Below are positions 22,251 to 33,085 of a stretch of DNA of 51,858 bases, one piece after another. The stretch is from Chara braunii. Taxonomy: Eukaryota > Streptophyta > Charophyceae > Charales > Characeae. The notes beneath the pieces are model-generated. The model searched no databases and was not told the origin of the DNA. It was given only the letters and a program-made list of their open reading frames with translations. Numbering within the stretch: position 1 is the first letter of the stretch; each line of letters begins with the position of its first letter. A program made the position numbers and the translations under genes. Location of the stretch: assembly GCA_003427395.1 (NCBI GenBank), contig BFEA01000004.1, forward strand, positions 6,196,128-6,247,985. Reading direction: 5' to 3'.

Positions 22251-22640
22251 GGTTATGTCCTCAAAACAGGTTGAATCTCCATATTCTCTTAAGCGAATCG
22301 GGACCAGGTAGCAGGGTAGAACAGGTTGGATTTCATGTTCTCTCAAGTGAATCAGGACCAAGTAGCAGTGCTAGATCTAGTGTCCAACAATGGATGAAGA
22401 GGTGCTGATTCATAAGACACCATTTAAACACTATTACTACTCTTACTCAAGAATTTCAAGACACTCGATGTGAGGGAGGCTGAACCCATTTTCCAGCAGG
22501 TGCTGCTCCCCACCAATAGATGGAGCTTCCCAGGGAATGCTAGGGTAGCCTGCTCTTATCAACTCCCCTAGCATCAACCCAGGGTGTTTCTTCGAAAAAC
22601 ACAAAAAAAGAAAAGAAAGACAACTGTTGGTCAGGTACCC
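22251..22640. repeat. 55-bp tandem duplication and flanking non-coding DNA
   Basis: ACAGGTTG...CTCT.AAG.GAATC.GGACCA.GTAGCAG occurs at 22266 and again at 22321. The rest of the segment shows no gene. Confidence 0.7.
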
Positions 22641-22860
22641 TAACTATGAGATTTTGTTGGCTGCTAACGGACTGATACCAAGGCTAAGGGACATTGCTGG
22701 CCACTGGAGGCTAGGACCATTCACATCTATGGCCTCATAGGCCGGCTATTAGGATGGTACCGTGACTATGAGATTTTGTGGGCTGCTAATGGATTGATAC
22801 CATGGCTATGGGACTTTGCTGACCGATAGAGGTTTGAACCGTAAGGGTTATATCAAGGGA
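22634..22860. repeat. 122-bp tandem duplication
   Basis: GGTACC.T.ACTATGAGATTTTGT.GGCTGCTAA.GGA.TGATACCA.GGCTA.GGGAC begins at 22634 and at 22756. The second copy is cut short near 22860. Confidence 0.8.
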
Positions 22861-23503
22861 ATGTGGCTATTGAAACAGTCGGACCATACGTACGCAGCGC
22901 ACTGGTAAGTGCGCCAGGCGTAAGCAGCACACTAGGAAGCGTACCAGGCGTGTCCAGCACATCGACATCGAATTAGAAGTCTGCAGCTCACGAGCCTAAC
23001 CAGTTGGCAACCGATCGTGTGTGTGAGCTTGAGATGCCGGTTTGTTCCCACTGGTGTAAGCAAGCGGGCTGTTGTCATCACGGGCATTCCTGCAGCTGAG
23101 AAGTGAGACGACGCACCCTTCCATCCCCGGAGAAGTGAGCCGGTGAGCGAAAGAGTCAGAGATTGAGAGAGAGAGCGTGCGGAGGGTTGTATGTGTGAGA
23201 GGAGAGAAGATGGTGAGTACTCGTTATTATTATTATTATTATTATTTTGTATTTAACCTCATCGCATCCAGAAACATCTCACGCGGTGATAATAAAAATC
23301 TGCTCGCTCTGGACACGGAAGAGTGGATGTAAGATAGAGAGTGAGCGAAAGAGTGTGTGCGTGAGAGTGAGTGGACACAGATAGTGTTTTCCTATTTTCT
23401 AATCACACACAATGCCACCTGGTTCTAACTAGGCCCATGTGCATTCAAGTTCCAGCCGACCAAGAGTCTCACATGGCGGGAATGAAGAACTCAACTTGCT
23501 CAC
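22861..23503. other. non-coding stretch with short repeats
   Basis: Contains a short tandem GCAGC.CACT.G.AAG.G..CCAGGCGT unit (about 22896-22957, unit about 30 bp), a GA-rich patch (about 23160-23212), and an ATT trinucleotide repeat (about 23224-23247). Confidence 0.6.
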
Positions 23504-23506
23504 TCA

Positions 23507-23570
<64 letters not shown>
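23504..23570. repeat. (CA)n(TA)n microsatellite
   Basis: A CA tract to about 23557 followed by TA repeats to 23570 and then a GA-rich patch. Confidence 0.95.
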
Positions 23571-23689
23571 GATGGAGAGGGAGAGAGAGAAAATAAGAGT
23601 GTGTGTAAACGGACGAGTAAGCGGGAGCGAGGGTGTGTGAACGGGTGAGAGAACGGGTGAGGGAGTCAATAAGAGAGCGAGTGAATGAA

Positions 23690-24000
23690 CACACCACTTT
23701 TCCGCGGATATGGCACGAGTAATTTGGCTGTATCTGAACAGGAAATTGCCCCAAATACAATGCTGAAGACCGTGTTTTCTAATGGGGGGAGAAAGTATCA
23801 AAAGCAACGAACTTATTGATCTAATGCAGTTTAATACAGCCCCGACGACTGTGTTCTATTCGGGGCGTAGCAGTACCAATGCACCATTCCAATTGATCTT
23901 ACTGCATGTTGAGAGAAAATGGCCCCAAATACAACTTGCCGATCGTGTGCTCCATTCCGGGAGAACAGTAGTAGCGACGGGTTATCTGAGTTGGAGAGAA
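23690..24000. repeat. degenerate tandem repeat, unit roughly 100 bp
   Basis: Variants of GCCCCAAATACAA...TGTGTTCTATTCGGG...AGTA occur at about 23747, 23840 and 23930. Units are strongly diverged, and copy boundaries are approximate. Confidence 0.6.
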
Positions 24001-24418
24001 ACAAAGAGAAAGAGAGGGTGCTAGATCTGACTAGAGGAAAGGGTGAGGACAAAGAGAACTTTCACGCACATTTGGGTGAATGAACCTGGCCTGAACTGCA
24101 TGCCACGTTCGTTCAACGACCTGCGACAATAGAAGTGTGCACGCAGAAGAGAACAAAGAGAAAGTGGGAAAGTGGGTGCATGCGGGAGAAAGAGCGAGAC
24201 GGGCGCACAAGTGAGGAGAGAGAGCATGAACATGCATAAGAGAGGACGTGAGCGAGAAAGAAAGCGGAAGTGATTGACCGTTTGAGCGAGGAGCCTGCAA
24301 GAGAGATAAAAAGTGAGAAGACAAGTGAGAGAGAAGAGTATACAAAAAGAACGATCAGGAAATCAATCAGAGGGCAGGTATGATTGGGATTGAGGCGGAT
24401 CAACTGGAGTCTCGGTTG

Positions 24419-24498
24419 GGGCACTTCTATACTCTCATCAGAGTCTCATGTATTTTTCGGGCACTTCTATACTCTCATCAGACTCTCATGTATTTTTC
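24419..24498. repeat. 40-bp perfect-like tandem duplication
   Basis: GGGCACTTCTATACTCTCAT and the following 20 bases are repeated at 24419-24458 and 24459-24498, with a single G/C difference (GAGTCTC versus GACTCTC). Confidence 0.9.
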
Positions 24499-24592
24499 CA
24501 TGTTCTAGCAGCAGATTCTCTCTAACTGCCACATTGAAAAGTTATCAGGCCAACGCACTGCGTGTACAGAAAACGACGATGTATCTTTCCAC

Positions 24593-25620
24593 GTTCTAGC
24601 GGCAGATTCGTTCACACCGTTTCACTTCGGAGAGATGGACTGCTGCCTCAGGACAAGGCAAATGAAGAATATCACGTTGTACTTTTCCACGATTTAGCTG
24701 ATGGATTATTATCATTTCGAATGGTTTTCTTCATTTATGAATAAATGGGTTTCTCCCGCAGCACAGCAAACCAAGAATACGGAACCCTCATATCTGGACC
24801 CTTTTCTGATCACTATTCATGTATGAAGAGTACACACACACACACACACATTCTAGCGACAGATTCATTCACACCGTTTCACTGCGGAGAGATGGAGTGC
24901 TGCCTCAGGACAAGGCAAATGAAGAATATCACGTTGTACTTTTCCACGATTTAGCTGATGGATTATTATCATTTTCGGATGATTTTCTTCATTCGTGAAT
25001 AACCTAGGTAGAATGGGTTATCCTGCCGGATAATCTGGTCGGCTGATCGGGGGGTAGGATCATCCAGAAATCCGGATGATAAAAAAAAAAAAAAAAGTGA
25101 TATTGCGCATGCAAAATACAATAGACCTGCGTCCCTATTTCATGAAAGGCTTGATAGGGCCTGGAAGGGTTCAAAGGGGATAAGATAGGGAATAAAGGGG
25201 TTGATGCTTAATTTATTCTATAATTTTTTATCTAAATATTATTTTCTTGTTCTGTTTTAATTTTTATCTTCATATCTATTGAGTAATCAAAGATGGCCTC
25301 GAGCCAAAAGTGCTTCATATCATTCATATGAACAACATAATTTTTTTCCAGATTTTTTTTTCAGATTTTTTTGAATTTTTTTCTTTTCGGTTAAAAAAAA
25401 TATTTTGTACTGGTCCGGATTTTCCATATCCGGAATTGATCCGGAAATTTCATCCGGATTGTGGGGGGGGGGGATCCAGATAAAATTGGTCTGCCAGATA
25501 TCCGGATTTGCTACTTACTACTTAGTGAATAAATGGGTGTTCTCCCGCAGCACAGCAAACCAAGAACATGGAGCCCTCATATCTGGACCCTTTTCCGATC
25601 ACTATTCATGTATGAAGAGT
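24593..25620. repeat. two-copy 259-bp local repeat, second copy interrupted
   Basis: Copy 1 runs from TTCTAGCGGCAGATTC (about 24593) through TGCTGCCTCAGGACAAGGCA and CTCCCGCAGCACAGCAAACC to a CA tract (about 24850). Copy 2 starts at about 24852, follows the same order to GTGAATA (25001), is broken by an insert, and resumes at about 25531 through CTCCCGCAGCACAGCAAACC to another CA tract. A shorter relative, TTCTAGCAGCAGATTC, occurs at about 24505, with diverged ones near 25935 and 26030. Confidence 0.9.
25002..25524. mobile_element. approximately 523-bp insertion with 7-bp target duplication (hAT-like MITE candidate)
   Basis: GTGAATA occurs on both sides (24995-25001 and 25525-25531), exactly where the uninterrupted copy of the host repeat has one such site (ATGAATA, about 24738). 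The insert carries TCCGGAT-type palindromic motifs near both ends (about 25030-25080 and 25420-25510), two purine or T runs, and no open frame. A 7-bp, or imperfect 8-bp, duplication is compatible with hAT elements. Terminal inverted repeats are weak (GTAG near both ends), so the class remains tentative. Confidence 0.7.
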
Positions 25621-25622
25621 AC

Positions 25623-25715
<93 letters not shown>

Positions 25716-25716
25716 N

Positions 25717-25773
<57 letters not shown>
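25618..25773. repeat. compound (CA)n(GA)n microsatellite with one N
   Basis: CA repeats to about 25677 are followed by GA repeats to 25773, with an N at 25716. Confidence 0.95.
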
Positions 25774-25777
<4 letters not shown>

Positions 25778-26570
25778 GGAACAAGTGAGAGAAAAGGGAG
25801 ATAGAAGGGGAGAGGGAAAACGCTCATCCAAGCCGCATGCAGAGAAGAGAGCCCCTGCTCATGCATAAGCTGTAATAGCTATCGCCTGTATCAGACTGGG
25901 AGTGCAAACAGGTACGTTCAAGGTGTAACAACGGACTCTAGCAGCAGATTCATTTTCCATGAAACGAGAGTAGTTGGACTCCAGTGCGCTACAGACAGAG
26001 AATATAGCGGTGCATCTTCTCGTGTTCTAGGTGATCATACATTCTTGATGTCCTCAACCGGTGATCGACCGGCCCGGGCCTACGGTATGTGAAAGAGAAA
26101 GAAAACGGCAGCATAACTTTCCATGTTCTAGTTGACGATACAGTCCCCCCCATCATTTGGTGTCTGCGCACAGGACTCAAAGAGGGTGGCTATATTCATT
26201 GAATTTCATTCTCATTTGTCTCTTTTGATGACCGAAGGAATGGGAACGGCCCACACTCAGTTCGTGAGAGAGTGGCCAAAGACAGAAAGGAGGAAAATCC
26301 CAGTGAGAGAGAGAGAGGCCTCAGCAGGGGGTAAGCACTGCACGCCGCCTCTGGACCACGAGGAGGCTCCATCAGGTGATTGCGTGCTCTGCTTTGAAGT
26401 TTGACGAATTTCCAACGCGGAATTCCAAGATGAAATTTTGATTTAATTTGATTTAAATTCTCCTCTCACCGTTGGGGAACCGAAGATTGGACAGCATTCC
26501 TTGAGGGCTTAAATTCAAAAAAACCGACCGTTCGTATTCTTGAAAAAACAGAAATGAGCATAACGAAAAA
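25774..26570. other. non-coding stretch with diverged repeat relatives
   Basis: Contains three diverged copies of the CATGTTCTAG-type unit (near 25933, 26022 and 26118), linking this segment to the repeat at 24.5-25.6 kb. No gene was seen. Confidence 0.5.
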
Positions 26571-26573
26571 CCA

Positions 26574-26890
26574 AGAAATGGTCCGAAAAAAAAAAACAAA
26601 AAAAAACACAGTAGAAGAGCGACTTTCGAGCGTGCGCGGTTCTGCTGGGACTTACCAGGGACAAATGCTGATAAACTGTCATAAACAGGCAATGGTGAAT
26701 AGTACCCTCACAAGCCCATGCCGAAAAATCGACAAATGGTCCAATGTTTTTTAANAAAAAAAAAAAAAAAAAAAAAACAGTAGAAGGGTGAGCGTGAGCG
26801 GTTCTGCTGGGACTGACCAGGTACAAATGCTGATAAACTGCTCATAAACAGGGAATGGTGAATGGTACTGAATACCCTCACAAGCCCAAC
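26574..26890. repeat. two-copy tandem repeat, period about 160 bp, with A-runs
   Basis: Each unit starts with AAATGGTCC and a long A run. It continues CAGTAGAAG...GCGGTTCTGCTGGGACT.ACCAGG.ACAAATGCTGATAAACTG...CAATGGTGAAT...CCTCACAAGCCC (near 26577-26718 and 26735-26885). An N at 26755 sits in the second A run. Confidence 0.85.
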
Positions 26891-28216
26891 ATGATCATCA
26901 GAAAAAGGCTGATCCATTGATCTTCCCAGCTCATCCAGCTTCAACAATCAACCATTTTGGATTCAGCAGCTTGACAGCGAATGGGAGAGTGGTCCAGAAC
27001 TAAGCCTAAGCATCAGACAGCGAGTGTGCCTACTTGTTTGTGAAGCACTCTACCCCAATCTTTACACTGAGACATGCAACAACAACCCGGGTGGGAAGTG
27101 GTTGCGCGCACCCTTCAATGATTGCTCAGAAAAGACACTCTTGCAACGAAAGGAATCTTTCAGATAGTTTCTCAAAACACTTGAAATAAGCAAATTAATA
27201 ATTACAGGAAAAAAAAAGTTAAACGTCGTCGGTCAGCATTTGCATTTCGAAAAGCCCAGCGTTGTATTCTGCAAATGGGGGTAAAGAAGAACGACGGGGG
27301 TAAAGCGCCGATGCTGTGTTTCTCCTGGCACTGCTGGCAGAGTCTGTGTCACAGTCTGACGGACGGAATCTTACAAGGAGGGTACAAAATTGCAGGCATA
27401 CCCCTAGGGTTTGGGGGAGTTTCCTTATGTGAACCCTTTTTTGCTGAACTGCAGCGCCCCTGCTTATTTGGTAAAATTATGAGACTGTTTGCAGGTCTAT
27501 TTTTTTATTTCTTTTTGCTGAATTTCCCTCATCTTTTCAATTTTTTTTCCTTGTGCCACTTTAAAAATAAATCAAAACTTAAATTTGCCCCTGCAAATCT
27601 GAAATCAGGCAGGGACTGTCTTGCGTAAGTCCCATCCCGGATCTATGATTGGTGGGTTTGAGAGATCTTTTCATTTTGTTTTATATAGTGTCCCCCCTCC
27701 CCCTCCCCCCCGCCTACTTTTGAGTCGTTGTACTACCCCTCAGGTTCAGCATCTAAGTGAAGGCGTGACAGGCTGACATAACCCCACGCCCTGGTCGTCG
27801 TTGAGGAGCTCTGAAGCGGCAACAGCGGGCGACAGACGCCACTGTCGCTGGCTTCAGCAACAAAGAGATCCTCCCTGGTCTCCTCACGCCGGCATGGAGC
27901 ATCTTTCTTCGGTTTCTTCAGAATATTCATTCCTTCTCTGTGGGCGGACGACAACAGCGAGGATTGGTCCACAACGCAAGGCTGTTGCAGGATTTGGTCT
28001 GCAACAGTTCGCCCTGGTGACGATACACTGTCAGCGCTCAGCACATCGCTCTGCGCGTGGTTCATATGGAAGTCTACTTTCCTCCTCGGGGCTGCTGTGT
28101 GTGTCGTTCCTCTGGCAAGAAAGACACAGATCCGTCTGCGGTTACCGTAGGTATATGACCAACACCGCAGCAGTTGCGACATTAAATCAAATCTGGGTAT
28201 TCATACCGGAAAGATG
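26891..28216. other. unassigned non-coding stretch
   Basis: Mixed composition. The open frames at 27733-28182 (minus) and 27801-28271 (plus) overlap each other and have no recognisable domain. The second runs into the rRNA fragment, which argues against both being genes. Confidence 0.45.
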
Positions 28217-28282
28217 CCAATCCAGCCGCAGGTTGCCCTATGGCTACCTTGCTACGACTTCACCTTGGTGACTGATTCTGCC
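28217..28282 (-). pseudogene. mitochondrial-type SSU rRNA 3'-terminal fragment, antisense
   Basis: On the minus strand AATCAGTCACCAAGGTGAAG, then TCGTAGCAAGGTAGCCATAG, and GGCAACCTGCGGCTGGATTG form the extreme 3' end of 16S-type rRNA. The invariant GTCGTAACAAGG has one A-to-G change. The ending CGGCTGGATTG resembles plant mitochondrial rather than cytoplasmic SSU rRNA, whose 3' end reads AAGGATCATTG. About 65 bases are preserved. Confidence 0.85.
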
Positions 28283-28941
28283 GCGATAGTCTCTATGATC
28301 AACGACGCGAGAAACATGTTGCACACTTTGACATGCGTATCGTATCAAAGTCGTTGGTTTATCATGGACACAATTTTGGGCAAAATAAATTCCCATGGTG
28401 TGACGGGCGGCCCGAGTATCCTAGGAGGGAATGTGGCGGATGATGACACCGGGGATAGCCCAGTGTGCACGCAACAAAGACACATACTTTCTATGACAGC
28501 TTCTTGGAAACATTGACGACACATGGCATGTTGCTGATATGTCATCAATATGGAAGGCTGACGTACGCAATTATTTAAGCATGGCAGATCAAGGCCACAA
28601 CAGCATGTTGGGCAAGTAATCAAGGGAGGGGGGGGGGGAAAGGGGGGGGATGAGCACAAGACAAGGGACCACAGTTTCGTGGGAGAGGCTGGCAGCAACC
28701 ATCCCTTCGTAGTGTTTGGAGCAGCCGTGTACCTGTGGGATGACATAATAGGAGGGCACAGCCACCGTTCCCCGGAGAGGTTCCTTCACTGTTTGTGGCA
28801 GAATCAGCCGGATTGCTCTCCAGGGGCGGCAGTGCTTGCAAGTGGTCATCGACGTACTCTTCCTGATGGATGGGCCAGACTGAGTGATCTTTCCACTGCT
28901 TTGTGATAGAAAGAGTTGACATTTCCCGCTGTGTGCACACC
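28283..28941. other. unassigned stretch with G-run cluster
   Basis: At about 28624-28650 several runs of five to nine G occur close together, a potential G-quadruplex former on the plus strand. Otherwise no gene or RNA was recognised. Confidence 0.5.
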
Positions 28942-29093
28942 CTACCTGCCATTGTTCCATAGAGTCCATGACTTAACCACAAAGGTAAGAGCACTGAAAT
29001 AACCTGGACGATGTAAGCTACCTGCCATTGTTCCATAGAGTCCATGACTTAACCACAAAGGTAAGAGCACTGAAATAACCTGGATGATGTAAG
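28942..29093. repeat. near-perfect 76-bp tandem duplication
   Basis: Units 28942-29017 and 29018-29093 differ by about two bases (for example GGACGATG versus GGATGATG). The duplication appears recent. Confidence 0.95.
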
Positions 29094-30332
29094 ATATCTG
29101 CATGAATATTCGGATCCATGCATAGCCGTGGTTTGTGGAGCAGGCTGGAATTGTAGTCGCCTACCCATAATGTCATAGGCCAGACTTTTTATGTTCAGGT
29201 GTTGGCGTTAATTCCGCGTAATGAAATTGTAGATAGTTGTATCAATTTGACCCGAAACCGGGTGATTTTTATTTATTTATTTTTTAAACGGGCCCAGTGC
29301 CCAAGGCTGATATTACCAATGAAAACGGAAACCTGGTGATCTAGCCATGAGCAGGTTGAAGAGAGAGTCCTAACGGGCCTCGGAGGACCGAACCCACATA
29401 TGTGGCAAAATATGGGGATGACTTATGGCTAGGGGTAAATAAAGAAAAGAGTAAGAATCAATCGTCCGAGTATTGATTCTTCAGCGTATTTTACGCTTCA
29501 TGCCTTTTGCCCCATAGGCGCGTGAGCGCTTATAGAAAAACTGGCTCATAACGGTGGAACCGTTAGTTCTTATTTATACAAACAAAGAACCATGGCAATA
29601 CCGTGGGAAGTCGGTGGATTGTATGTAGAAAAGAAAGCAATTCAATGAACTCGAGCGCCTTCATAGACCCCGTAACGACCGACTCGAAAGAGGAGAGCAT
29701 GATTGATTTCATGCTAATACACACCAGGTGCAGTACTGTCGTCCTCGGACTCGACATGTACTATTCCTGGATAACGTGTATTGAAGGCAACGACGTCGTT
29801 CCATACGGTTGTGAGCATGCCGGCGGCGCATATCTCTAATCACTGCAGGTGTGGTGATCATGCTGTTCACGGATAATAAATGCGGCCGCTGTGTGTCAGC
29901 GCATTTTAGATTTTTGACACAACAGCCACTCTTCCACCCTGATGAGTAGATCCAAAATCAACGCAAGTAAAATTCTACCTCTATTGCAGACACCGAAAAC
30001 TTGAGATACTCCACTCCACCAATGAAACAGTTCTGCCTCTAGAGCAAGCAACAGGGAGCAGAATAGATCCATTTTATCCATACATGCAAGCGCACGTCGT
30101 GCACTGATTTGCGGACTGTTGGCGCTCAAGCGCACCCCGACGAAGCGGCGCACGAAGGCCCAGGCCAAAACTAAAAAACAAAAAAAAAGTTGGGATGTTG
30201 ATTCATCGCTGGTTCGGCCCCCCAGCAAAAATGGATTTGGGGCCCAATTTGTTTTTAGCGGGTCGCGCTCAAGCGCAGCCTGAAACGATTTCGAATTTGA
30301 TTTTGGGAGGGGGGGTACCTTTTTTATAGTTT
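29094..30332. other. unassigned non-coding stretch
   Basis: Includes a small perfect hairpin AAGAATCAAT/ATTGATTCTT (29453-29481, 9-base loop). A member of the AAACAGTT.TGCCTCTA.AGCAAGCAACA family lies at about 30024-30066, with relatives at about 32340 and 32440. A GC-rich segment with GCTCAAGCGCA motifs (about 30124-30285) includes the relative of the 3.2-kb island. The 189-codon minus-strand open frame over 29896-30465 has no recognised domain. Confidence 0.5.
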
Positions 30333-30514
30333 TTGCAGGTAGATACTGGCAGGGTTTCGGCGGGCCATTTACTCGTTGCAGCCGCCTCCAGTCCACTCCA
30401 GGAAGCAGCGCCGTCAGTCCCCCGCTACGAGCAGCGCCGACCTCCCCCTGCATTTGCATCATCACCGAGGCTGAGCTCTGGAGCGACCATCGCCGACTTC
30501 AACCCTCCTCGAAG
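30333..30514 (+). other. candidate 5' (leader) exon ending in a strong splice donor
   Basis: GC-richer, non-repetitive sequence ends at GAAG|GTGAGT (donor 30515-30520), a consensus plant donor. It directly precedes the pyrimidine-rich satellite and is paired by inference with the acceptor at 31901-31902. It could encode a short peptide from 30333 but reads better as an untranslated leader. Transcription is unproven. Confidence 0.3.
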
Positions 30515-30599
30515 GTGAGTCTACACCTGCCCTCTTGCCCTCCCTCAAACTCACCTCCTCCCCCTCCTCCTCCTCCTCCTCCTCCACCTCCTCCATCTC

Positions 30600-31640
30600 T
30601 CCTCCTCCTCTCGGTATTGTCCTTTCCTTTTTTTCCATAGTATAGGATCTTGTACTCGGAGCTTTGATAGTATCTCGGACTATCTCCTCGTCTTCTCCAC
30701 CGCCTCCTCGTCACTTCCACCTTCACCTCTCATCAGCCTCCCCTCCTTGTGTATCTTTCCTTCTCCTCCTCCTCCTCCTGTCCTCCTCGGCCTCCTTGTC
30801 AAGGTCTCGTCACCTTTTCTTGTGTAAACTTCGATTTGTGTTGGTATCAACTCCTCTCCCTTAGTCGTATATCTTTCCTCCTCCTCCTCCTCCTCCGTCC
30901 CTCATCCATCTTTCCTCCATCTCTCCATCTCTTCTCCGCCATCTCTCCATCTGTACTCTTCCACGTCTCATCCTCCTTGCCACGGCCTCGTCACTTTTTC
31001 TTTTTCTAATGGGAACTTTGAAATTCGAACTGTGATGGTATCTCGTCCTCCTCCTCGCCCTCTGTCTCCTTGTCCTTCTCCTCCATCCCTCCTCCTCCAT
31101 CTCTCCATCTCTCCTCCTCCATCTCTCCATCTCCCCTCCACCTCTCATCCTCCTCCTCCACCTCTCATCCTCCTTGTCACGGCCTCGTCATTTTATGTTT
31201 TTTTTGGACACTTCAAATTTCAAACTGTGATGGTATATTCTCATCATCGTCGTCGTCCTCCTCCTCCATATCTCCTTGTCCTCCTCCTCCATCCCTCCTC
31301 GTCCTTCTTTCCCTCTCCATCTCTCCATCTCCTCCTCCACTTCTCATCCTCCTTGTCACGGTTTCGTCACTCTTTTCTTTGTTTTTACTGGAAACTTCTG
31401 AAGTTCGAACTGTGATGGTATTTCGTCCTCCATATCATGTCATCGTCATCCTTGTCCTCATCCATTTCTCCTCCTCCTCACCACCTCCTTCTCATCCACC
31501 TGCTCCATCTCCTCATCTTCCTCCTCCATCTCATCTTCTCCTTGTCACGCCCTCATCACTTTGTTTCGTTTTTTTGAATGAAACTCTGAAAATCGAACTC
31601 CGATTGTATTTCCTCCTTGTCATGTTGTCGTCGTCACTTC
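30600..31640. repeat. tandem satellite, period about 180 bp, five to six copies
   Basis: A conserved half-unit, CTCCTTGTCACGGCCTCGTC, then CTTT, a T-rich patch and AAACTT..AA.TTCGAACTGTGATGGTAT, recurs at about 30793, 30971, 31171, 31350 and 31530, with spacing of 178-200 bp. It alternates with CTCCTC/CATCTCT pyrimidine blocks. A diverged copy lies near 30632. If the flanking splice sites are real, the array sits wholly in an intron. Confidence 0.9.
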
Positions 31641-31902
31641 TTTTTCCATGGACATTTGGAACAGCAATTGTTTCTGTTTCTGATAGGCAATTAATTGCTT
31701 TTTTTTCCCGTTTATGTTTTGCAAACGCAGTGAAGTGCTATTTTCGTGTGGGTTTTGGGGGGGTGGGGGCTATGAGGGGGTGGAATAAGGCTGATTTCAT
31801 GGGGTTTCATGGGGAGAGGGAAGGGGGTAGGGGATGTGTGTTTCAGAGTGGACGCAGGACACGACTGAGTTTGTGACTTCTCTTCTGCGGTTTTGTGTGC
31901 AG

Positions 31903-31980
31903 ATCACAATGGCGACCCGCGTGTATAGTTCCACTTTGATAAAGCGGCATGGCCATGAAGATGGGGTCCGTGAAGGCGGG
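31903..31980 (+). CDS. candidate first coding exon of an unrecognised gene
   Basis: A polypyrimidine tract ending GTTTTGTGTGCAG (acceptor AG 31901-31902) is followed by ATCACA and ATGGCGACC, a favourable start context at 31909. The 24 codons read MATRVYSSTLIKRHGHEDGV plus REGG and end exactly at GG|GTAAGG (donor 31981). The sequence is basic and Ser/Thr-containing at the N-terminus, then His/Gly-rich. Such an N-terminus could suit a small organelle-targeted protein, but I do not recognise the family. No further exon was identified before the repeats from 32.1 kb. Alternatively the signals are chance. Confidence 0.3.
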
Positions 31981-33072
31981 GTAAGGCAGGTGTTGATCCA
32001 TGTGGCAAGGGCGACTGACGGCGGCAGCGGTCTTCTTAGTGTGTCGAGTGTGGGTAGGTATAGAGGAAAGGTGATTGCTGTACCCACCTTGCAATGATTA
32101 TGAAAAAAAAAAAAAAAAAGGATTCCGAACGGGATATGGCCGCACCCAACAGCTCGCGGCCCCGTGCGGTCCTGTACGGTGCGGGTACGGGCCTGAACGG
32201 AGGTTACGGAGGTCCCGGACCGGACCCCGTACGGCGCACCGGACGGTGCGGTTGCAAGTATGATTTTATCCCTTTCTTGACTTACTCAAAAGTCATTTAT
32301 CCATTTCTTGACTTACTCGAGGCAAGTCATCCCAAGCACGAAACAGTTCTTAGTACTTTTTACCTCTATAGCAAGCAACACGGAGCAGAACAGTTCCGTT
32401 ACATCCCTTTCCCAACTTTCCCGATATGAGTCGTTCCAACATGAAACAGTTTTTCCCTCTACAGCAAGCACCATGGAGCAATAGTGAAAGGCACCCTCAT
32501 AATGACGCACCACCCCGAAGTACCGAACCTGTGAATAATCAGGGAGGCCATTTTCCGAGCCCACAATCCACCCCCATATTGACCTTAGCGAAGTTTGCAG
32601 GAAGCGGAGTTTTCCAGGCAAAGGACCCTCGTCATACCTATATCAGACCAGAAAAATAGCTTCCGTACATTCAGAACGCCTGCCTTCAGAGACCACAAAT
32701 CACCCTCGTCATGGCTGTATCAGACCCGCAAACTAGCTTCTATACTTTCCAAGGAGACCACCACCTCTATTTTGGAGCGATGCTGCTTGACTGCATAGAA
32801 ACCACTTTCCAGGTCTCATACAGTCACGATGAGGGTGCATTATGTCTCCAATCAAGACCAGGAGGCTCCCTGAATGTATACACGCTATTTTCACATCTGC
32901 TGAAGAGATGACGAGGCTGTGTTGTGCGTTGAAAACTCACCTTCGTGGAACGCCGCACAGAGGCCAAAATACATTCCTAAGAACTCTTGCCTCTACACCA
33001 CAGACATCCGTCGAGTGTCAGAGGTATACGTTTAATGAACTTTAATGATTGAATCCTCATTGTGACCGTTTC
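31981..33072. other. non-coding stretch with GC-rich island and degenerate repeats
   Basis: An A run (about 32103-32119) precedes a GC-rich island with GTACGG motifs (about 32130-32255), similar in style to 3140-3200. From 32320 to 33040 degenerate units share AAACAGTT.TT.CCTCTA.AGCAAGCA (about 32341 and 32438) and CTCGTCAT...TATCAGACC (about 32627 and 32706). Confidence 0.5.
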
Positions 33073-33085
33073 AAACTTGAAAGTT
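33073..33085. repeat. SINE target-site duplication, left copy
   Basis: AAACTTGAAAGTT is identical to 33456-33468 on the other side of the SINE. Confidence 0.9.

Noticed and set aside
31070-31876. 268-codon plus-strand open frame
   Set aside because: It translates the 180-bp satellite and CTCCTC runs; no domain and no consistent unit-to-unit protein pattern.
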